Assembly: GCF_947488135.1 (NCBI RefSeq)
Contig: NZ_CANKYW010000004.1
Span: 124,001 to 188,000 of the forward strand
Length of the DNA stretch: 64,000 nucleotides
Reading direction: 5' to 3'
Source: an uncultured Marivita sp.
GTDB taxonomy: Bacteria; Pseudomonadota; Alphaproteobacteria; Rhodobacterales; Rhodobacteraceae
Part shown: piece after piece, positions 53,163 through 63,064 of the stretch
Layout of the letters: every line of letters starts with the position of its first letter
How positions within the stretch are numbered: the first letter of the stretch is position 1
Notes under the pieces: model-generated
Told to the model about the DNA's origin: nothing
Databases searched by the model: none
The model's input: the letters and a program-made list of their open reading frames with translations, nothing else
Program-made: the position numbers and the translations under genes

Positions 53163-53304
53163 GGCTTTCCCCTTTGGATGGGGGCGCTTTACAGGGTGCT
53201 GGCCGACCACTCAAGCCTTTGATTTTGCGGATGATACTGACTTGCAACTGGCGCGGCGCGACTTGCGGCGACACGGTTTGACTTCTGTTCGATGGAAAGC
53301 CGCG

Positions 53305-54309
53305 TCAGACCGAAAGCCGTGACGCATGCGCGCCACGTTCGCGGTAAGGTGTGGTCTCGTAATGCGCGCGATAGCATTTGGAGAAATGCGACGGCGATGC
53401 AAAGCCGCAGGCCAGGGCCACGTTGATGACGCTCATATCGGTCTGCATCAGCAGGTTGCGCGCCTTTTGCAGGCGCAGTTCCATGTAATACCGCTTCGGG
53501 CTGCGGTTCAGATAGCGGCGGAACAGCCGTTCGAGCTGGCGCGTGGACATGCCGACATCCTGCGCGAGGATCGACGGGCTGATCGGTTCCTCGATATTCT
53601 GCTCCATCATCTGGATGACCTTGCTCAGCTTCGGATGTCGCACGCCGATGCGGGTCGGCACCGACAGGCGCTGCGTGTCCTGATCGGTGCGGATGGAGTT
53701 GTAGATCAGCTGATCCGCCACCGCGCCGGCCAATTCCTCGCCGTGATCGTCGGCGATGATCTTGAGCATCAGGTCCACCGACGCGGTGCCGCCGGCGGTG
53801 GTGATGCGGGTTCCGTCAACGACGAAGATCGACTTCGTGAGGTTCACCTCGGGAAATTCTTCAGAGAAGCTGTCCTGGTTTTCCCAGTGAATCGTGGCGC
53901 GCTTGCCGTCGAGCAGACCGGCGGTCGCCAGCGAATAGGCGGCGGTGCACAGCCCGCCGATGGACAGACCGCGCCGGGCCTCACGGCGCAGCCAGTTGAT
54001 GATGCGTTTGGTCGTGGCACCCTGCACGTCGATGCCACCGCAGAGCAGCACCACATCATCGCGGTTCAGTTCGATCAGATCGGAATCGAGCCGAAAGGAT
54101 ACCCCCGCCGAGCAGGTGATCTCCTCGCCGCCTTCGCCGATGATGGTCCAGTCATAGAGTTTCCGGTTCGCCATGCGGTTGGCGATGCGCAGGGATTCCA
54201 CGGCGGCGGAGAAGCACAGCATGGTGAATTCAGGCAACAGAACGAAGACAAACCGGCGCGGTTTGCTGGGAACGTGATCCAATTCGACGGTTTGGCGCGT
54301 GGGTAGCAT
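53305..54309 (-). CDS. GlxA-family AraC-type transcriptional regulator
   Basis: A 334-aa regulator joining an N-terminal DJ-1/PfpI domain (about 18-200; [25 protein letters not shown] and the nucleophile-elbow Cys in [12 protein letters not shown]) to a C-terminal AraC double helix-turn-helix ([25 protein letters not shown] and [26 protein letters not shown]). Similar regulators such as GbdR and CdhR control betaine, carnitine or arginine use. No such catabolic gene is adjacent, so the target is open. Divergent from the DAHP synthase gene. Confidence 0.9.
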   Translation of the reverse strand: MLPTRQTVELDHVPSKPRRFVFVLLPEFTMLCFSAAVESLRIANRMANRKLYDWTIIGEGGEEITCSAGVSFRLDSDLIELNRDDVVLLCGGIDVQGATTKRIINWLRREARRGLSIGGLCTAAYSLATAGLLDGKRATIHWENQDSFSEEFPEVNLTKSIFVVDGTRITTAGGTASVDLMLKIIADDHGEELAGAVADQLIYNSIRTDQDTQRLSVPTRIGVRHPKLSKVIQMMEQNIEEPISPSILAQDVGMSTRQLERLFRRYLNRSPKRYYMELRLQKARNLLMQTDMSVINVALACGFASPSHFSKCYRAHYETTPYRERGAHASRLSV

Positions 54310-54479
54310 GTGAATTCCGACCTTCGTCTGTGCTCTTCGGCACGTTGCGGGTCACAAGGTCAGAACTGACGCGCCGGGTCAAGCGTTCGGGGCCAATTCG
54401 TCACTGGTCAGACCGGGCCGGTTTCGCTATAGCGGGTCCGCTAACGCTAACTTACGTGGATGATACCGGAGTAGAGACG

Positions 54480-55850
54480 ATGACCGAGTGGCAAAAATCA
54501 GGCTGGCGCGCGAAACCGCGGGTACAGATGCCTGACTATACGGATCAGGCAAAGCTGGAGGCTGTGGAGGCCCAGCTGTCGAAGTATCCGCCGCTCGTTT
54601 TTGCAGGCGAGGCGCGCAAGCTGAAGAAAGAACTTGGGGCCGCATCGCGCGGCGAGGCGTTCCTGCTTCAGGGCGGCGATTGTGCCGAAGCGTTCGACCA
54701 ATTCAGCGCCAACGCGATCCGCGACACGTTCAAGGTGATGTTGCAGATGGCGATGGTCCTGACCTTTGGCGCCAAGGTGCCTGTGGTCAAGGTGGGTCGC
54801 ATGGCGGGCCAATTCGCCAAGCCGCGCTCTGCGCCGACCGAAGTGGTGGATGGCATGGAGCTTCCGAGTTACCGCGGTGACATCATCAACGAACTGGCTT
54901 TCACGCCCGAGGCGCGGATCCCCGATCCGGCCAAGATGCTGCAAGCCTACACCCAGGCGGCGGCGACGCTGAACCTGTTGCGCGCGTTTTCAACCGGCGG
55001 CTATGCCGACGTGCATCAGGTCCACCAGTGGACGCTTGGCTTCACGGATCGCGAGGAATCCGAGAAATACCGCGACATGGCGAACCGGATCAGCGACACG
55101 CTTGATTTCATGAAGGCGGCAGGCGTCGACAGTGACCGCGCGCATACGCTGGCCACGGTGGATTTCTACACCAGCCATGAATCGCTGCTGCTTGAGTATG
55201 AAGAGGCACTGACCCGCCAGGATTCGACCTCGGGCAAGTGGCTTGCTGGGTCCGGTCACATGATCTGGATCGGCGACCGCACCCGTCAGCCCGACGGCGC
55301 GCATGTGGAATTCGCGCGCGGTGTTCTGAACCCGGTGGGGCTCAAGTGCGGGCCGACGACGACTGCCGAGGATCTCAAGGTGCTGATGTCCAAGCTCAAC
55401 CCCGAGAACGAGGCGGGCAAGCTGACCCTGATCGCGCGGTTCGGTGCGGGCAAGGTCGGCGAACACCTGCCGCGTCTGATCAAGGCCGTGGCCGAAGAGG
55501 GCGCGAACGTCACCTGGGTCTGCGACCCGATGCACGGCAACACGATCAAGTCGTCCACGGGCTACAAGACCCGTCCGTTCGATCTGGTCCTGCGAGAAGT
55601 GCGGGAATTCTTCGGCATCCACAACGCCGAAGGCACCGTCCCCGGTGGCGTGCATTTCGAGATGACCGGTCAAGATGTGACCGAATGCACCGGAGGTGTC
55701 CGGGCGGTGAGCGAGGAAAATCTGAGCGACCGCTACCACACAGCCTGCGATCCGCGCCTCAATGCCTCTCAGTCGCTGGAGCTCGCGTTCCTCGTGGCCG
55801 AAGAGCTGACGTCGCGCCGCGAGGCGCAGCTTGCCGCCAAGGCGGGCTGA
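54480..55850 (+). CDS. class II 3-deoxy-7-phosphoheptulonate (DAHP) synthase
   Basis: The enzyme condenses phosphoenolpyruvate and erythrose 4-phosphate, the first step of aromatic amino-acid synthesis. The 456-aa protein is the plant/mycobacterial class II form, with [53 protein letters not shown] and [11 protein letters not shown], which hold the metal and substrate ligands (Cys, His, Glu, Asp). ATG 54480 is chosen because the protein starts normally there ([12 protein letters not shown]); upstream frame residues are promoter. A terminator follows. Long class II form lacks the allosteric N-terminus of AroG type I. Confidence 0.95.
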   Translation: MTEWQKSGWRAKPRVQMPDYTDQAKLEAVEAQLSKYPPLVFAGEARKLKKELGAASRGEAFLLQGGDCAEAFDQFSANAIRDTFKVMLQMAMVLTFGAKVPVVKVGRMAGQFAKPRSAPTEVVDGMELPSYRGDIINELAFTPEARIPDPAKMLQAYTQAAATLNLLRAFSTGGYADVHQVHQWTLGFTDREESEKYRDMANRISDTLDFMKAAGVDSDRAHTLATVDFYTSHESLLLEYEEALTRQDSTSGKWLAGSGHMIWIGDRTRQPDGAHVEFARGVLNPVGLKCGPTTTAEDLKVLMSKLNPENEAGKLTLIARFGAGKVGEHLPRLIKAVAEEGANVTWVCDPMHGNTIKSSTGYKTRPFDLVLREVREFFGIHNAEGTVPGGVHFEMTGQDVTECTGGVRAVSEENLSDRYHTACDPRLNASQSLELAFLVAEELTSRREAQLAAKAG

Positions 55851-55869
55851 TCTTTTTATCATCATGCGG

Positions 55870-55899
55870 AAAGGGCGGTCCATCGGGCCGCCCTTTTTT
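55870..55899 (+). terminator. rho-independent terminator of DAHP synthase gene
   Basis: A 12-bp stem with one G-T pair (AAAGGGCGGTCC / GGGCCGCCCTTT) and a three-base loop is followed by TTT, 19 bp after the stop codon. The inverted A tract lets it act weakly for the convergent PAS-protein gene as well. Confidence 0.88.
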
Positions 55900-56492
55900 C
55901 ATGTGTTGTCGATGACGAGCCGCAGATGCCCGGTCTGCCTTGGGCGCGCGGGAACGGTGCAGTTGGTCCACGGTGTTTCCCGCATATCTGTGACATCAAA
56001 TCGGCTGAGGTGATTGCCGCCGCCGCTCGTCGCGACAAAGGCGCCAAGAAGATGTCCCACCTCACCCCGCGCGCCGAGCAAGGGATAAAGCCGGAGCGTC
56101 GCAGTCGCGGTTTGGCCGGTCCGATCCGGGCGGGTGCCCAGCGTCAACTCCAGCAAGAGCCGGCCTGCAAAACATCGCGCCAGTGCCGCGTCGAGGGTCG
56201 CACGGGAACCATGATGCAGAAGTGTCGACAGCGGCAGACCTGCAACTTCGGTTCCCACCACGCCGCTGATCGCACCTCCGGCCACGCGGAACCGCGCGTG
56301 CGATCTGCCGACCCGGTCGGCGATGAACGCGAATTCCAGCGCGTCCTGGATGGCGGCCGGATCGACCTCAGCCCGTTTGGGCAGATCGCCCCGCACCGCA
56401 AGGCCGTGCCAGTAGCTGTCCAACTCTTGCAGGGCACGGTGGCCGTGCTGCTTCAGGCGTTCCTCGACCAAGAATTCGGGCGTCATCTTCAT
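55899..56492 (-). CDS. PAS-domain protein (PAS_5-type)
   Basis: A 197-aa cytoplasmic protein dominated by one PAS-like domain: LQELDSYWHGLAVRGDLPKRAEVDPAAI, then EFAFIADRVGRSHARFRVAGGAISGVVGTEVAGLPLSTLL and YPLLGARGEVGHLLGAFV. This pattern matches the PAS_5 family, abundant in Alphaproteobacteria, where the ligand and partner are unknown; some act near motility or cell-cycle genes. No output domain is present. The ATG at 56492 or the Met at 56486 could start it. It is convergent with the DAHP synthase gene and divergent from yicC. Confidence 0.82.
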   Translation of the reverse strand: MKMTPEFLVEERLKQHGHRALQELDSYWHGLAVRGDLPKRAEVDPAAIQDALEFAFIADRVGRSHARFRVAGGAISGVVGTEVAGLPLSTLLHHGSRATLDAALARCFAGRLLLELTLGTRPDRTGQTATATLRLYPLLGARGEVGHLLGAFVATSGGGNHLSRFDVTDMRETPWTNCTVPARPRQTGHLRLVIDNT

Positions 56493-56655
56493 CCGTTCCC
56501 ATGCACCAGTACCGACCGATGACTACCACATTCTTGCCGCAATTCCGTCCCAAATCTTAACGAATGGTTAACATCTGCGGCGCGCTCCAGCGCTTGCATC
56601 GGCGCGGCACAGCGCGTAACCCAACCCCCGACGACGGGGGAGCGGGAGAGACCTG

Positions 56656-57546
56656 ATGCGCCAATCCATGACGGGCTTTGCCTCGGGGCAGGGGGAGGCG
56701 TTGGGCCTGACCTGGTCCTGGGACCTGCGCAGCGTCAATGCCCGCGGCCTCGACATCCGGGTGCGCGTTCCCGACTGGATCGACGGTCTGGAACAGGCGC
56801 TGCGGACGCTCATCACCAAACGTCTTGCACGGGGCAGCGTCACCGTATCCTTGCGGCTTCAGTCGAACGGCACCGAGGCGGTTCAAGAGCTGAACGAGGC
56901 ACAGCTGGACCGCGTGCTCACTGCCATGATGCGGATCGAAGCCGAGGCGATGGCGCGCGGCCTGTCGCTCACCGCGTCCTCGGCGGCGGATCTGATCACG
57001 GTGCGCGGCGTGATGGACAGCGCTCAGCAGCAGACCGATCCTGCCGAGATCCGCGCAAAGCTTTTGGCGGATTTCGAACCGGTGCTCGACAGCTTCATCG
57101 CTTCACGCCGCGCCGAAGGAACAGCATTGGTCGCAGTTCTGACAGGCCAAGTGGATCAGATCGCCGATCTGGTATCCCGCGCTGCCGATGTCGTCGAGGC
57201 GCGCAAGGACGAACAGGCCGAGCGGATGCGCGCCGCGTTGGCCCGTGTGACCGATGCGCAAGAGACGGTGGACGAGCAGCGCGTCGCGCAGGAACTGGCG
57301 CTGATCGCCGTCAAGGCGGATGTGACCGAAGAGATCGACCGTCTGCGCACCCATATCGATGCCGCGCGCGTCCTTTTGCAGGCCGATGGCGCGGTGGGAC
57401 GCAAGCTGGATTTCCTGATGCAGGAATTCAACCGCGAGGCCAACACACTGTGTTCCAAGGCGCAATCGGCGCAATTGACCGCCGTCGGGCTGGAGTTGAA
57501 AACGGTGATCGAACAGATGCGCGAGCAGGTTCAGAATGTGGAGTGA
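56656..57546 (+). CDS. yicC: YicC family endoribonuclease-like protein
   Basis: A 296-aa member of the YicC family. N-terminal MRQSMTGFASGQGEALG, the SVNARGLDIRVRVPD block, and the C-terminal DUF1732 segment (VTEEIDRLRTHIDAARVLL, GRKLDFLMQEFNREANTLCSKAQ) are all present. YicC of E. coli has endoribonuclease activity and influences RNA turnover. ATG 56656 follows GGAGAG. gmk begins three bases after its stop, a pairing conserved in many bacteria. Confidence 0.94.
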   Translation: MRQSMTGFASGQGEALGLTWSWDLRSVNARGLDIRVRVPDWIDGLEQALRTLITKRLARGSVTVSLRLQSNGTEAVQELNEAQLDRVLTAMMRIEAEAMARGLSLTASSAADLITVRGVMDSAQQQTDPAEIRAKLLADFEPVLDSFIASRRAEGTALVAVLTGQVDQIADLVSRAADVVEARKDEQAERMRAALARVTDAQETVDEQRVAQELALIAVKADVTEEIDRLRTHIDAARVLLQADGAVGRKLDFLMQEFNREANTLCSKAQSAQLTAVGLELKTVIEQMREQVQNVE

Positions 57547-57549
57547 GAC

Positions 57550-58191
57550 ATGACCCAGAGACGCGGATTGCTCATCATCCTGTCGTCGCCTTCGGGGGCC
57601 GGGAAAACCACCCTGTCGCGGCAGCTTCTGGAGTGGGACACAAGCCTGAGCTTTTCGGTCTCGGCCACCACCCGCGCCCCGCGCCCCGGCGAGGTGGATG
57701 GGGAGCACTATCACTTCCTCAGCGAAGACGCCTTCAAGCGCGACGTGAACAACGGTGACATGCTCGAACATGCGCATGTCTTCGGAAATTTCTACGGCAG
57801 CCCGCGCAAGCCCGTGCAAACCGCGATCGACGCGGGCAATGACGTGCTTTTCGACATTGACTGGCAGGGCGCGCAGCAGATCGTCAATTCGTCGCTCGGA
57901 CCGCACACGCTGTCGATCTTCATCCTGCCACCCTCCATCGCCGAGCTGCGCCGCCGGTTGGAAAGCCGGGGACAGGACAGCCCCGAAACCATCGGCAAGC
58001 GGATGCTGAAAAGCTGGGACGAGATCAGCCACTGGGGCAGCTACGATTACGTGCTGGTCAATGACGATCTGGACCGGACCTTCGCCGATCTGCAAACCAT
58101 CGTCACCGCCACCCGCCTCCGCCGCCTCCAACAGCCGGGGCTCGTGGATCACGTGCGCAAACTCCAACAGGAATTCGAGGAACTGACATGA
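57550..58191 (+). CDS. gmk: guanylate kinase
   Basis: Gmk phosphorylates GMP to GDP with ATP. The 213-aa protein has the P-loop [17 protein letters not shown], the GMP-binding strand [21 protein letters not shown], then [29 protein letters not shown] and the lid region [22 protein letters not shown]. All motifs are normal. It starts three bases after yicC and overlaps the gamma-carbonic anhydrase gene by four bases, so three genes form one operon. Confidence 0.97.
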   Translation: MTQRRGLLIILSSPSGAGKTTLSRQLLEWDTSLSFSVSATTRAPRPGEVDGEHYHFLSEDAFKRDVNNGDMLEHAHVFGNFYGSPRKPVQTAIDAGNDVLFDIDWQGAQQIVNSSLGPHTLSIFILPPSIAELRRRLESRGQDSPETIGKRMLKSWDEISHWGSYDYVLVNDDLDRTFADLQTIVTATRLRRLQQPGLVDHVRKLQQEFEELT

Positions 58192-58715
58192 CGCTTTACG
58201 CATTGGACGGCATCGTACCGGAACTGGCCGTGGACACGTGGATCGCGCCCGACGCGAACCTCATCGGCCGGGTGATCGTGGAAGAGGCGGCGAGCGTCTG
58301 GTTCTGTTCGACGCTGCGCGGTGACAACGAGGCGATCACCCTCGGTGCCGGCAGCAACATTCAGGAAAACTGCGTGCTGCACACCGATATGGGTTATCCG
58401 CTGACCATCGGCAAAGGCTGCACCATCGGCCACAAGGTCATGCTGCACGGCTGCACGATCGGTGACAACTCCCTGATCGGGATGGGGGCGACGATCCTGA
58501 ACGGTGCCAAAATCGGCAAGAACTGCCTGATCGGGGCAGGGGCGCTCATCACCGAGGGCAAAGAAATCCCCGACGGCTCTCTGGTGATGGGGGTTCCGGG
58601 CAAGGTTGTCCGCGAACTCGACGATGCCGCCATCGAGGGCCTGCGCAAAAGTGCGCTCGGCTATCAGGCCAACATGCGCCGCTTCCGTGCCGGGCTGAAA
58701 CCGATAACGTCCTAG
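58188..58715 (+). CDS. gamma carbonic anhydrase family protein
   Basis: A 175-aa left-handed beta-helix trimer protein. Hexapeptide repeats run from about residue 20 to 140. The zinc histidines lie in [11 protein letters not shown] and [13 protein letters not shown], spaced as in the YrdA/CaiE group of the family. Some members have carbonic anhydrase activity, others act as metal-binding acyltransferase-like proteins; which applies here is unknown. It overlaps gmk by four bases and is last gene of the yicC-gmk operon. Confidence 0.9.
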   Translation: MTLYALDGIVPELAVDTWIAPDANLIGRVIVEEAASVWFCSTLRGDNEAITLGAGSNIQENCVLHTDMGYPLTIGKGCTIGHKVMLHGCTIGDNSLIGMGATILNGAKIGKNCLIGAGALITEGKEIPDGSLVMGVPGKVVRELDDAAIEGLRKSALGYQANMRRFRAGLKPITS

Positions 58716-58804
58716 TCGTGAAGATAAAATCGGGCGTCGGACTTGATCCCCGCTGCGACAGAGCCAGTCTTTTGGCGACGAACACCGGGTTGAAGGGGTA
58801 CATC

Positions 58805-60106
58805 ATGAAAGCCATCTGGGCGCTTTGCGCATCGTTCCTGTGGATCACGGCCGCGGTCGCGCACGAAGTCCGCCCGGCCATCGGTGATCTCGAGGTGGTG
58901 GACGGTCAAGTCCAGATGACCCTGACGCTCAACGGTGAAGCGATCGTCGCCGATGTGAGCCTCGAAGGGATCGAGAACACCGACGCGCTCGATGCGTCGG
59001 ACGAGGTGGATCGCCTGCGCGCGCTCGAACCGGACGCCCTGCGTGCCGAGCTTGAGCCCAGAATGCCGGATTTCGTCAACAGTCTGGATGTCACCGCTGG
59101 TGGAGAACCTGTGCCTCTGACCGTCACCGGTATCGACGTCGGTGAGGTCGGCAATACGGACCTGCCGCGCGACACCGTCTTGCAGATCGCTGGCCCGCTT
59201 CCCGACGGCGCCGAGACGATCAGCCTGACCTGGCCCGCGGCCTACGGTGCGCTGGTGCTGCGCCAGCAAGGTGTCGAAGAGCCCTATACAGGCTACCTCG
59301 AAGGCGGCCAGAGCAGCGGCGACATCCAACTTTCGGGCGGTGATGAGGCCAGCGGCTGGGCGACCTTCGCCACCTACATCCCGGTCGGTTTCGACCACAT
59401 CTTGCCCAAGGGTCTGGATCACATCCTGTTCGTCCTGGGCCTGTTTTTTCTGTCGACACGCTTCGCGCCGCTTTTGTGGCAAGTGACGTCCTTCACTCTG
59501 GCCCACACGATCACCCTCGCGATGGCGGTTCTGGGAATTGTGTCGGTTCCCGGCAGCATTGTGGAGCCGCTCATTGCCGCATCCATCGTCTATGTTGCGG
59601 TCGAGAACATCGTGTCGGACAAGCTGCAACGCTGGCGACCCATCGTGATCTTCGGCTTTGGGCTGTTGCACGGGCTAGGATTTGCCAGCGTTCTTGGCGA
59701 ATTCGGTCTGCCGGACGGGCAGGTCATCCCGGCGCTGATCGGTTTCAACATCGGGGTAGAGCTTGGACAGCTGACCGTGATCGCGCTTGCCTTCATCCTG
59801 GTCTGGTACGCGATCAAGGTCGACCGCGGCGAGGCCGATGTCGCGCCTGCGCAAGGGCTTTACGCGGTTTTGGCACTGGTCTTCGTGGGGCTTGGTTTTG
59901 CCATGAACACACCCGCGTTCGTCGAGATCATGGGAGCATCGGCGATGGTGTTCTTCTGGCCACTCGCCGCGCTGTCGGTGCTCTGCGCAGTCTCCGCCAC
60001 TTTGGTGGATCAACTCGATGCCTACCGCCGCTACGTGGCCGTGCCGGCGTCCGCCGCCATCGCCTTGGTGGGTGCGTATTGGTTCGTTGAACGGGTGTTC
60101 CTGTAA
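58805..60106 (+). CDS. HupE/UreJ-like membrane protein with periplasmic N-terminal domain
   Basis: A 433-aa protein with a signal peptide (IWALCASFLWITAAVA, cleavage before HEVRPA). A periplasmic domain of about 190 residues, mostly beta and acidic, follows. The C-terminal part has about seven membrane helices, starting at FDHILPKGLDHILFVLGLFF and including TSFTLAHTITLAM, HGLGFASVLGEFGLPDGQ and GVELGQLTVIALAF. The His-rich helices match the HupE/UreJ_2 family of possible nickel or cobalt transporters. No urease or hydrogenase genes are near. ATG 58805 is used; the open frame starts at 58718. Confidence 0.87.
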   Translation: MKAIWALCASFLWITAAVAHEVRPAIGDLEVVDGQVQMTLTLNGEAIVADVSLEGIENTDALDASDEVDRLRALEPDALRAELEPRMPDFVNSLDVTAGGEPVPLTVTGIDVGEVGNTDLPRDTVLQIAGPLPDGAETISLTWPAAYGALVLRQQGVEEPYTGYLEGGQSSGDIQLSGGDEASGWATFATYIPVGFDHILPKGLDHILFVLGLFFLSTRFAPLLWQVTSFTLAHTITLAMAVLGIVSVPGSIVEPLIAASIVYVAVENIVSDKLQRWRPIVIFGFGLLHGLGFASVLGEFGLPDGQVIPALIGFNIGVELGQLTVIALAFILVWYAIKVDRGEADVAPAQGLYAVLALVFVGLGFAMNTPAFVEIMGASAMVFFWPLAALSVLCAVSATLVDQLDAYRRYVAVPASAAIALVGAYWFVERVFL

Positions 60107-60335
60107 GGCGCGTTTCCGGTCGCAGACAAACTTTTGAGGCGCAGTCACATTCAAACCTGCCCGGTCGCGCCGCGTGCTTGGGCGGGCCAATCGTGCCTAG
60201 CTCGTGTCGTTTTCGGTTGAAAGCGTCGGAATTGGGCTACGTTTTTCTACGAACCGGACGCGGTGAATGTGCCCGGTTCGCTCGACAGACGATCAACGAT
60301 GCCGCCGCTTTCTTCTCCAAAACAATGGTACGCCA

Positions 60336-61976
60336 ATGCAGTTTTCCAAATCCGTCCACCCCGCAGCTAGAACCTATGCGACCGAAGTCGCCGCAGGCAC
60401 CTTGTCGCGGCGCGAATTCCTGACGCGGGCGACGGCGCTCGGTGTGTCCGCCGCCACCGCCTACGGCCTTCTCGGGCTGTCGCGACCGGCGAAAGCGGCA
60501 GGCCATGCCCAATCGGGCGGGACGATGCGGATCGAATCCCGGGTCATGGCGCTCAAGGATCCGCGCAGCTATGACTGGCCGCAGGTGTCGAATTTCACAC
60601 GCGGGTATCTGGAATATCTCGTGAAATACGAGACCGATGGCAGCTTCACCCCGATGCTTCTGGAAGGCTGGAGCGCCAACGAAGATGCAACCGAATACAC
60701 GCTGAATGTCCGGCCCGGCGTCACCTGGAGCAACGGCGATCCGTTCACCGCAGAAGACGTGGCCTTCAACATCAGACGCTGGTGCGACACGGCGGCCGAG
60801 GGCAATTCGATGGCCGCCCGCCTCGGGTCGCTCATCGACGAGGGCACAGGCCAGGCCAGGGACGACGCGATCACGGTGGTGGACGACACCACGGTGCGCC
60901 TCTCTTTGTCGAGCCCCGACATCACCATCATTGCCGGGTTCTCTGACTATCCAGCCGCCATCGTGCACCAAAGCTTCAACGGCGACCCGCTTGATAATCC
61001 CATTGGCACCGGTCCGTACCTGCCCGGCGATTACGATGTCGGCGTCAAAGCGGTGCTGGAGCGGAACGAAAACCATCAATGGTGGGGTGAGGGCGCATAT
61101 CTTGACCGGGTGGAGTTCATTGATTTCGGAAGCGAGCAATCGGCCATCGTCGCTGCGGTGGACGCGGACGAGGTCGATATGGTTTACGAATCCATCGGGG
61201 ATTTCTCGCTCTTGCTCGACGGGATCGGGTGGGACAAATCCGAAGCGGTGACAACGGCCACGGTTTGCATCCGTCCGAACCAGCAGGCCGAGGTCGATGG
61301 CGTGACCCCCTATGCCGATGCACGCGTGCGCAGGGCGCTGGCGCTTGCCATTGACAACAACGTGTTGCTCGAACTCGGCTTCTCCGGCAATGGGCGCGTT
61401 GCCGAGAACCACCATGTGTCCCCGCTGCATCCCGAATACGCGGAATTGCCGCCCCCCGTCTACGATCCCGAGGCGGCCCGTGCGCTCATGGAAGAGGCTG
61501 GCATGGCCGATTTCGAACACGACCTCATCTCTATCGACGACACCTGGCGCAAGAACACCTGCGACGCCGCTGCCGCGATGCTCCGGGATGCGGGGATCAA
61601 CATTTCTCGCACGGTCCTGCCGGGATCGACCTTCTGGAATGACTGGACCAAATATCCGTTCTCGGCCACGGATTGGGCGCACCGACCGTTGGGCGTGCAG
61701 ACGCTTGTTCTTGCGTACCGATCCGGTGCGACGTGGAACGAAACGGCGTTTTCGAACGACGAATTCGATGCGCTCTTGGCCGAGGCCATGTCGATCGCCG
61801 ATGCTGACGCCCGCCGCGACGTCATGGCCAAGCTGCAAAAGATCATGCAAGACGAAGGTGTCGTGGTCCAGCCGTATTGGCGGTCCATCTACCGGCACCA
61901 CGCGCCGGACGTGGTTGGTGCCGAAATGCACCCGGCCTTCGAGATCGAGGTGGCGAAGCTCGGTTTTGCGGCCTGA
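60336..61976 (+). CDS. Tat-exported ABC transporter solute-binding protein (peptide/nickel family 5)
   Basis: A 546-aa family 5 extracellular solute-binding protein (DppA/OppA-like). The N-terminus carries a twin-arginine signal, SRREFL at residues 24-29, then a hydrophobic stretch ending at about residue 52 (SRPAKAAGHA). The mature protein shows VTWSNGDPFTAEDVAFNIRRW, GTGPYLPGDYDVGVKAVLERN and VRRALALAIDNNVLLEL, typical of the family. Ligand may be a peptide, opine or other complex solute. No permease or ATPase genes are adjacent: upstream is the HupE-like gene and downstream rpsB. The 229 bp before it hold nothing I recognise. Confidence 0.9.
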   Translation: MQFSKSVHPAARTYATEVAAGTLSRREFLTRATALGVSAATAYGLLGLSRPAKAAGHAQSGGTMRIESRVMALKDPRSYDWPQVSNFTRGYLEYLVKYETDGSFTPMLLEGWSANEDATEYTLNVRPGVTWSNGDPFTAEDVAFNIRRWCDTAAEGNSMAARLGSLIDEGTGQARDDAITVVDDTTVRLSLSSPDITIIAGFSDYPAAIVHQSFNGDPLDNPIGTGPYLPGDYDVGVKAVLERNENHQWWGEGAYLDRVEFIDFGSEQSAIVAAVDADEVDMVYESIGDFSLLLDGIGWDKSEAVTTATVCIRPNQQAEVDGVTPYADARVRRALALAIDNNVLLELGFSGNGRVAENHHVSPLHPEYAELPPPVYDPEAARALMEEAGMADFEHDLISIDDTWRKNTCDAAAAMLRDAGINISRTVLPGSTFWNDWTKYPFSATDWAHRPLGVQTLVLAYRSGATWNETAFSNDEFDALLAEAMSIADADARRDVMAKLQKIMQDEGVVVQPYWRSIYRHHAPDVVGAEMHPAFEIEVAKLGFAA

Positions 61977-62000
61977 CCGATTTCTTCTTTCCTGACTGAG

Positions 62001-62026
62001 CCCGAGCGCGGTCCACTGCGCTCGGG
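62001..62026 (+). terminator. hairpin after the solute-binding protein gene
   Basis: A nine-base perfect stem, CCCGAGCGC / GCGCTCGGG, with an eight-base loop lies 24 bp after the stop codon. There is no T run, so it is a weak or rho-assisted terminator before the rpsB promoter. Confidence 0.6.
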
Positions 62027-62044
62027 CCACCCGCCCGGAAGGGC

Positions 62045-62190
62045 TTGCGCCTCGCCCGAACCCCCGCTATACGCGCGCCACTGACACCACAGGCGGGGTC
62101 GGGCCTTTGGGGGAGACATCCCCAAACGTCCACCGGTTGGCCACACGGCTGATACCCCCGCTGAGGATTGAAACCGGAAAGGAAACGACA
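62045..62190 (+). promoter_or_regulatory. rpsB: rpsB promoter and structured leader
   Basis: A sigma-70-like promoter is visible: TTGCGC at 62045-62050, a 16-bp spacer, and CTATAC at 62067-62072. The untranslated leader of about 110 nt contains a stable hairpin, TTTGGGG-N7-CCCCAAA at 62106-62126. Leaders of rpsB operons often bind S2 for feedback control; a match here is plausible and untested. Confidence 0.55.
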
Positions 62191-62976
62191 ATGGCTCTTC
62201 CAGAGTTCACATTGCGCCAACTGCTTGAAGCAGGCGTACACTTCGGCCACCAGACGCAGCGTTGGAACCCCCGCATGGGCGAGTTCATCTACGGCGCGCG
62301 CAACGGCATCCACATCATGGACCTCACGCAGACCGTTCCGATGCTCGACGCAGCATTGAATGTGATCCGCGAAACCGTGGCCAAGAACGGCCGCATCCTT
62401 TTCGTCGGCACCAAGCGTCAGGCCCAGCAGCCCATCGCCGAAGCCGCCGAGAAATGCGCACAGTATTACATGAACCACCGTTGGCTCGGCGGCACGCTGA
62501 CCAACTGGCAGACCGTCTCCAAATCGATCCAGCGCCTCAAGCAGATCGACGAGCAGATGGAGCAGGGCGCCGAAGGCCTCACCAAGAAAGAGCGTCTGGG
62601 CATGGAGCGCGAGCAGGGCAAACTGCAAGCGTCGCTTGGCGGCATCCGCGAAATGGGCGGCGTGCCGGACCTGCTTTTCGTTATCGACGTCAAGAAAGAA
62701 GCGCTGGCCGTGGCTGAAGCCAACAAGCTGGGCATCCCGGTCGTCGCGGTTGTCGACACCAACTGCTCGCCCGATGGTGTGGATTACATCATCCCGGGCA
62801 ACGACGACGCCGCACGTGCGATCAGCCTGTATTGCGATCTGGTCTCGCGCGCTGCCCTCGACGGCATGACCGCACAAATGGGCGCCGCAGGCGTTGACCT
62901 GGGTGCACTCGAAGACGCGCCGGTCGAAGAGGTCGTCGAAGAGGCGAAAGCCGCAGAAGACGCGCCCGCACAGTAA
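62191..62976 (+). CDS. rpsB: 30S ribosomal protein S2
   Basis: The 261-aa protein begins [28 protein letters not shown], with the family block [35 protein letters not shown] and [15 protein letters not shown], and ends with an acidic Ala/Glu tail. S2 is needed to recruit S1 to the 30S subunit. ATG 62191 follows GGAAAGGA; the open frame from 62107 lies in the leader. It precedes tsf in the conserved rpsB-tsf order. Confidence 0.98.
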   Translation: MALPEFTLRQLLEAGVHFGHQTQRWNPRMGEFIYGARNGIHIMDLTQTVPMLDAALNVIRETVAKNGRILFVGTKRQAQQPIAEAAEKCAQYYMNHRWLGGTLTNWQTVSKSIQRLKQIDEQMEQGAEGLTKKERLGMEREQGKLQASLGGIREMGGVPDLLFVIDVKKEALAVAEANKLGIPVVAVVDTNCSPDGVDYIIPGNDDAARAISLYCDLVSRAALDGMTAQMGAAGVDLGALEDAPVEEVVEEAKAAEDAPAQ

Positions 62977-63011
62977 GCGCCACCGCGCCGTTATACAGAT
63001 ATGACAGGGCA

Positions 63012-63031
63012 GGGCGGTCATTTGGCCGCCC
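63012..63031 (+). terminator. intercistronic hairpin between rpsB and tsf
   Basis: GGGCGG / CCGCCC with an eight-base loop (GGGCGG-TCATTTGG-CCGCCC) and no T run. It probably attenuates or stabilises the mRNA between the two genes. Confidence 0.5.
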
Positions 63032-63064
63032 GGGACGCCCGACAGATAATGAGGAGAGCCGAAC

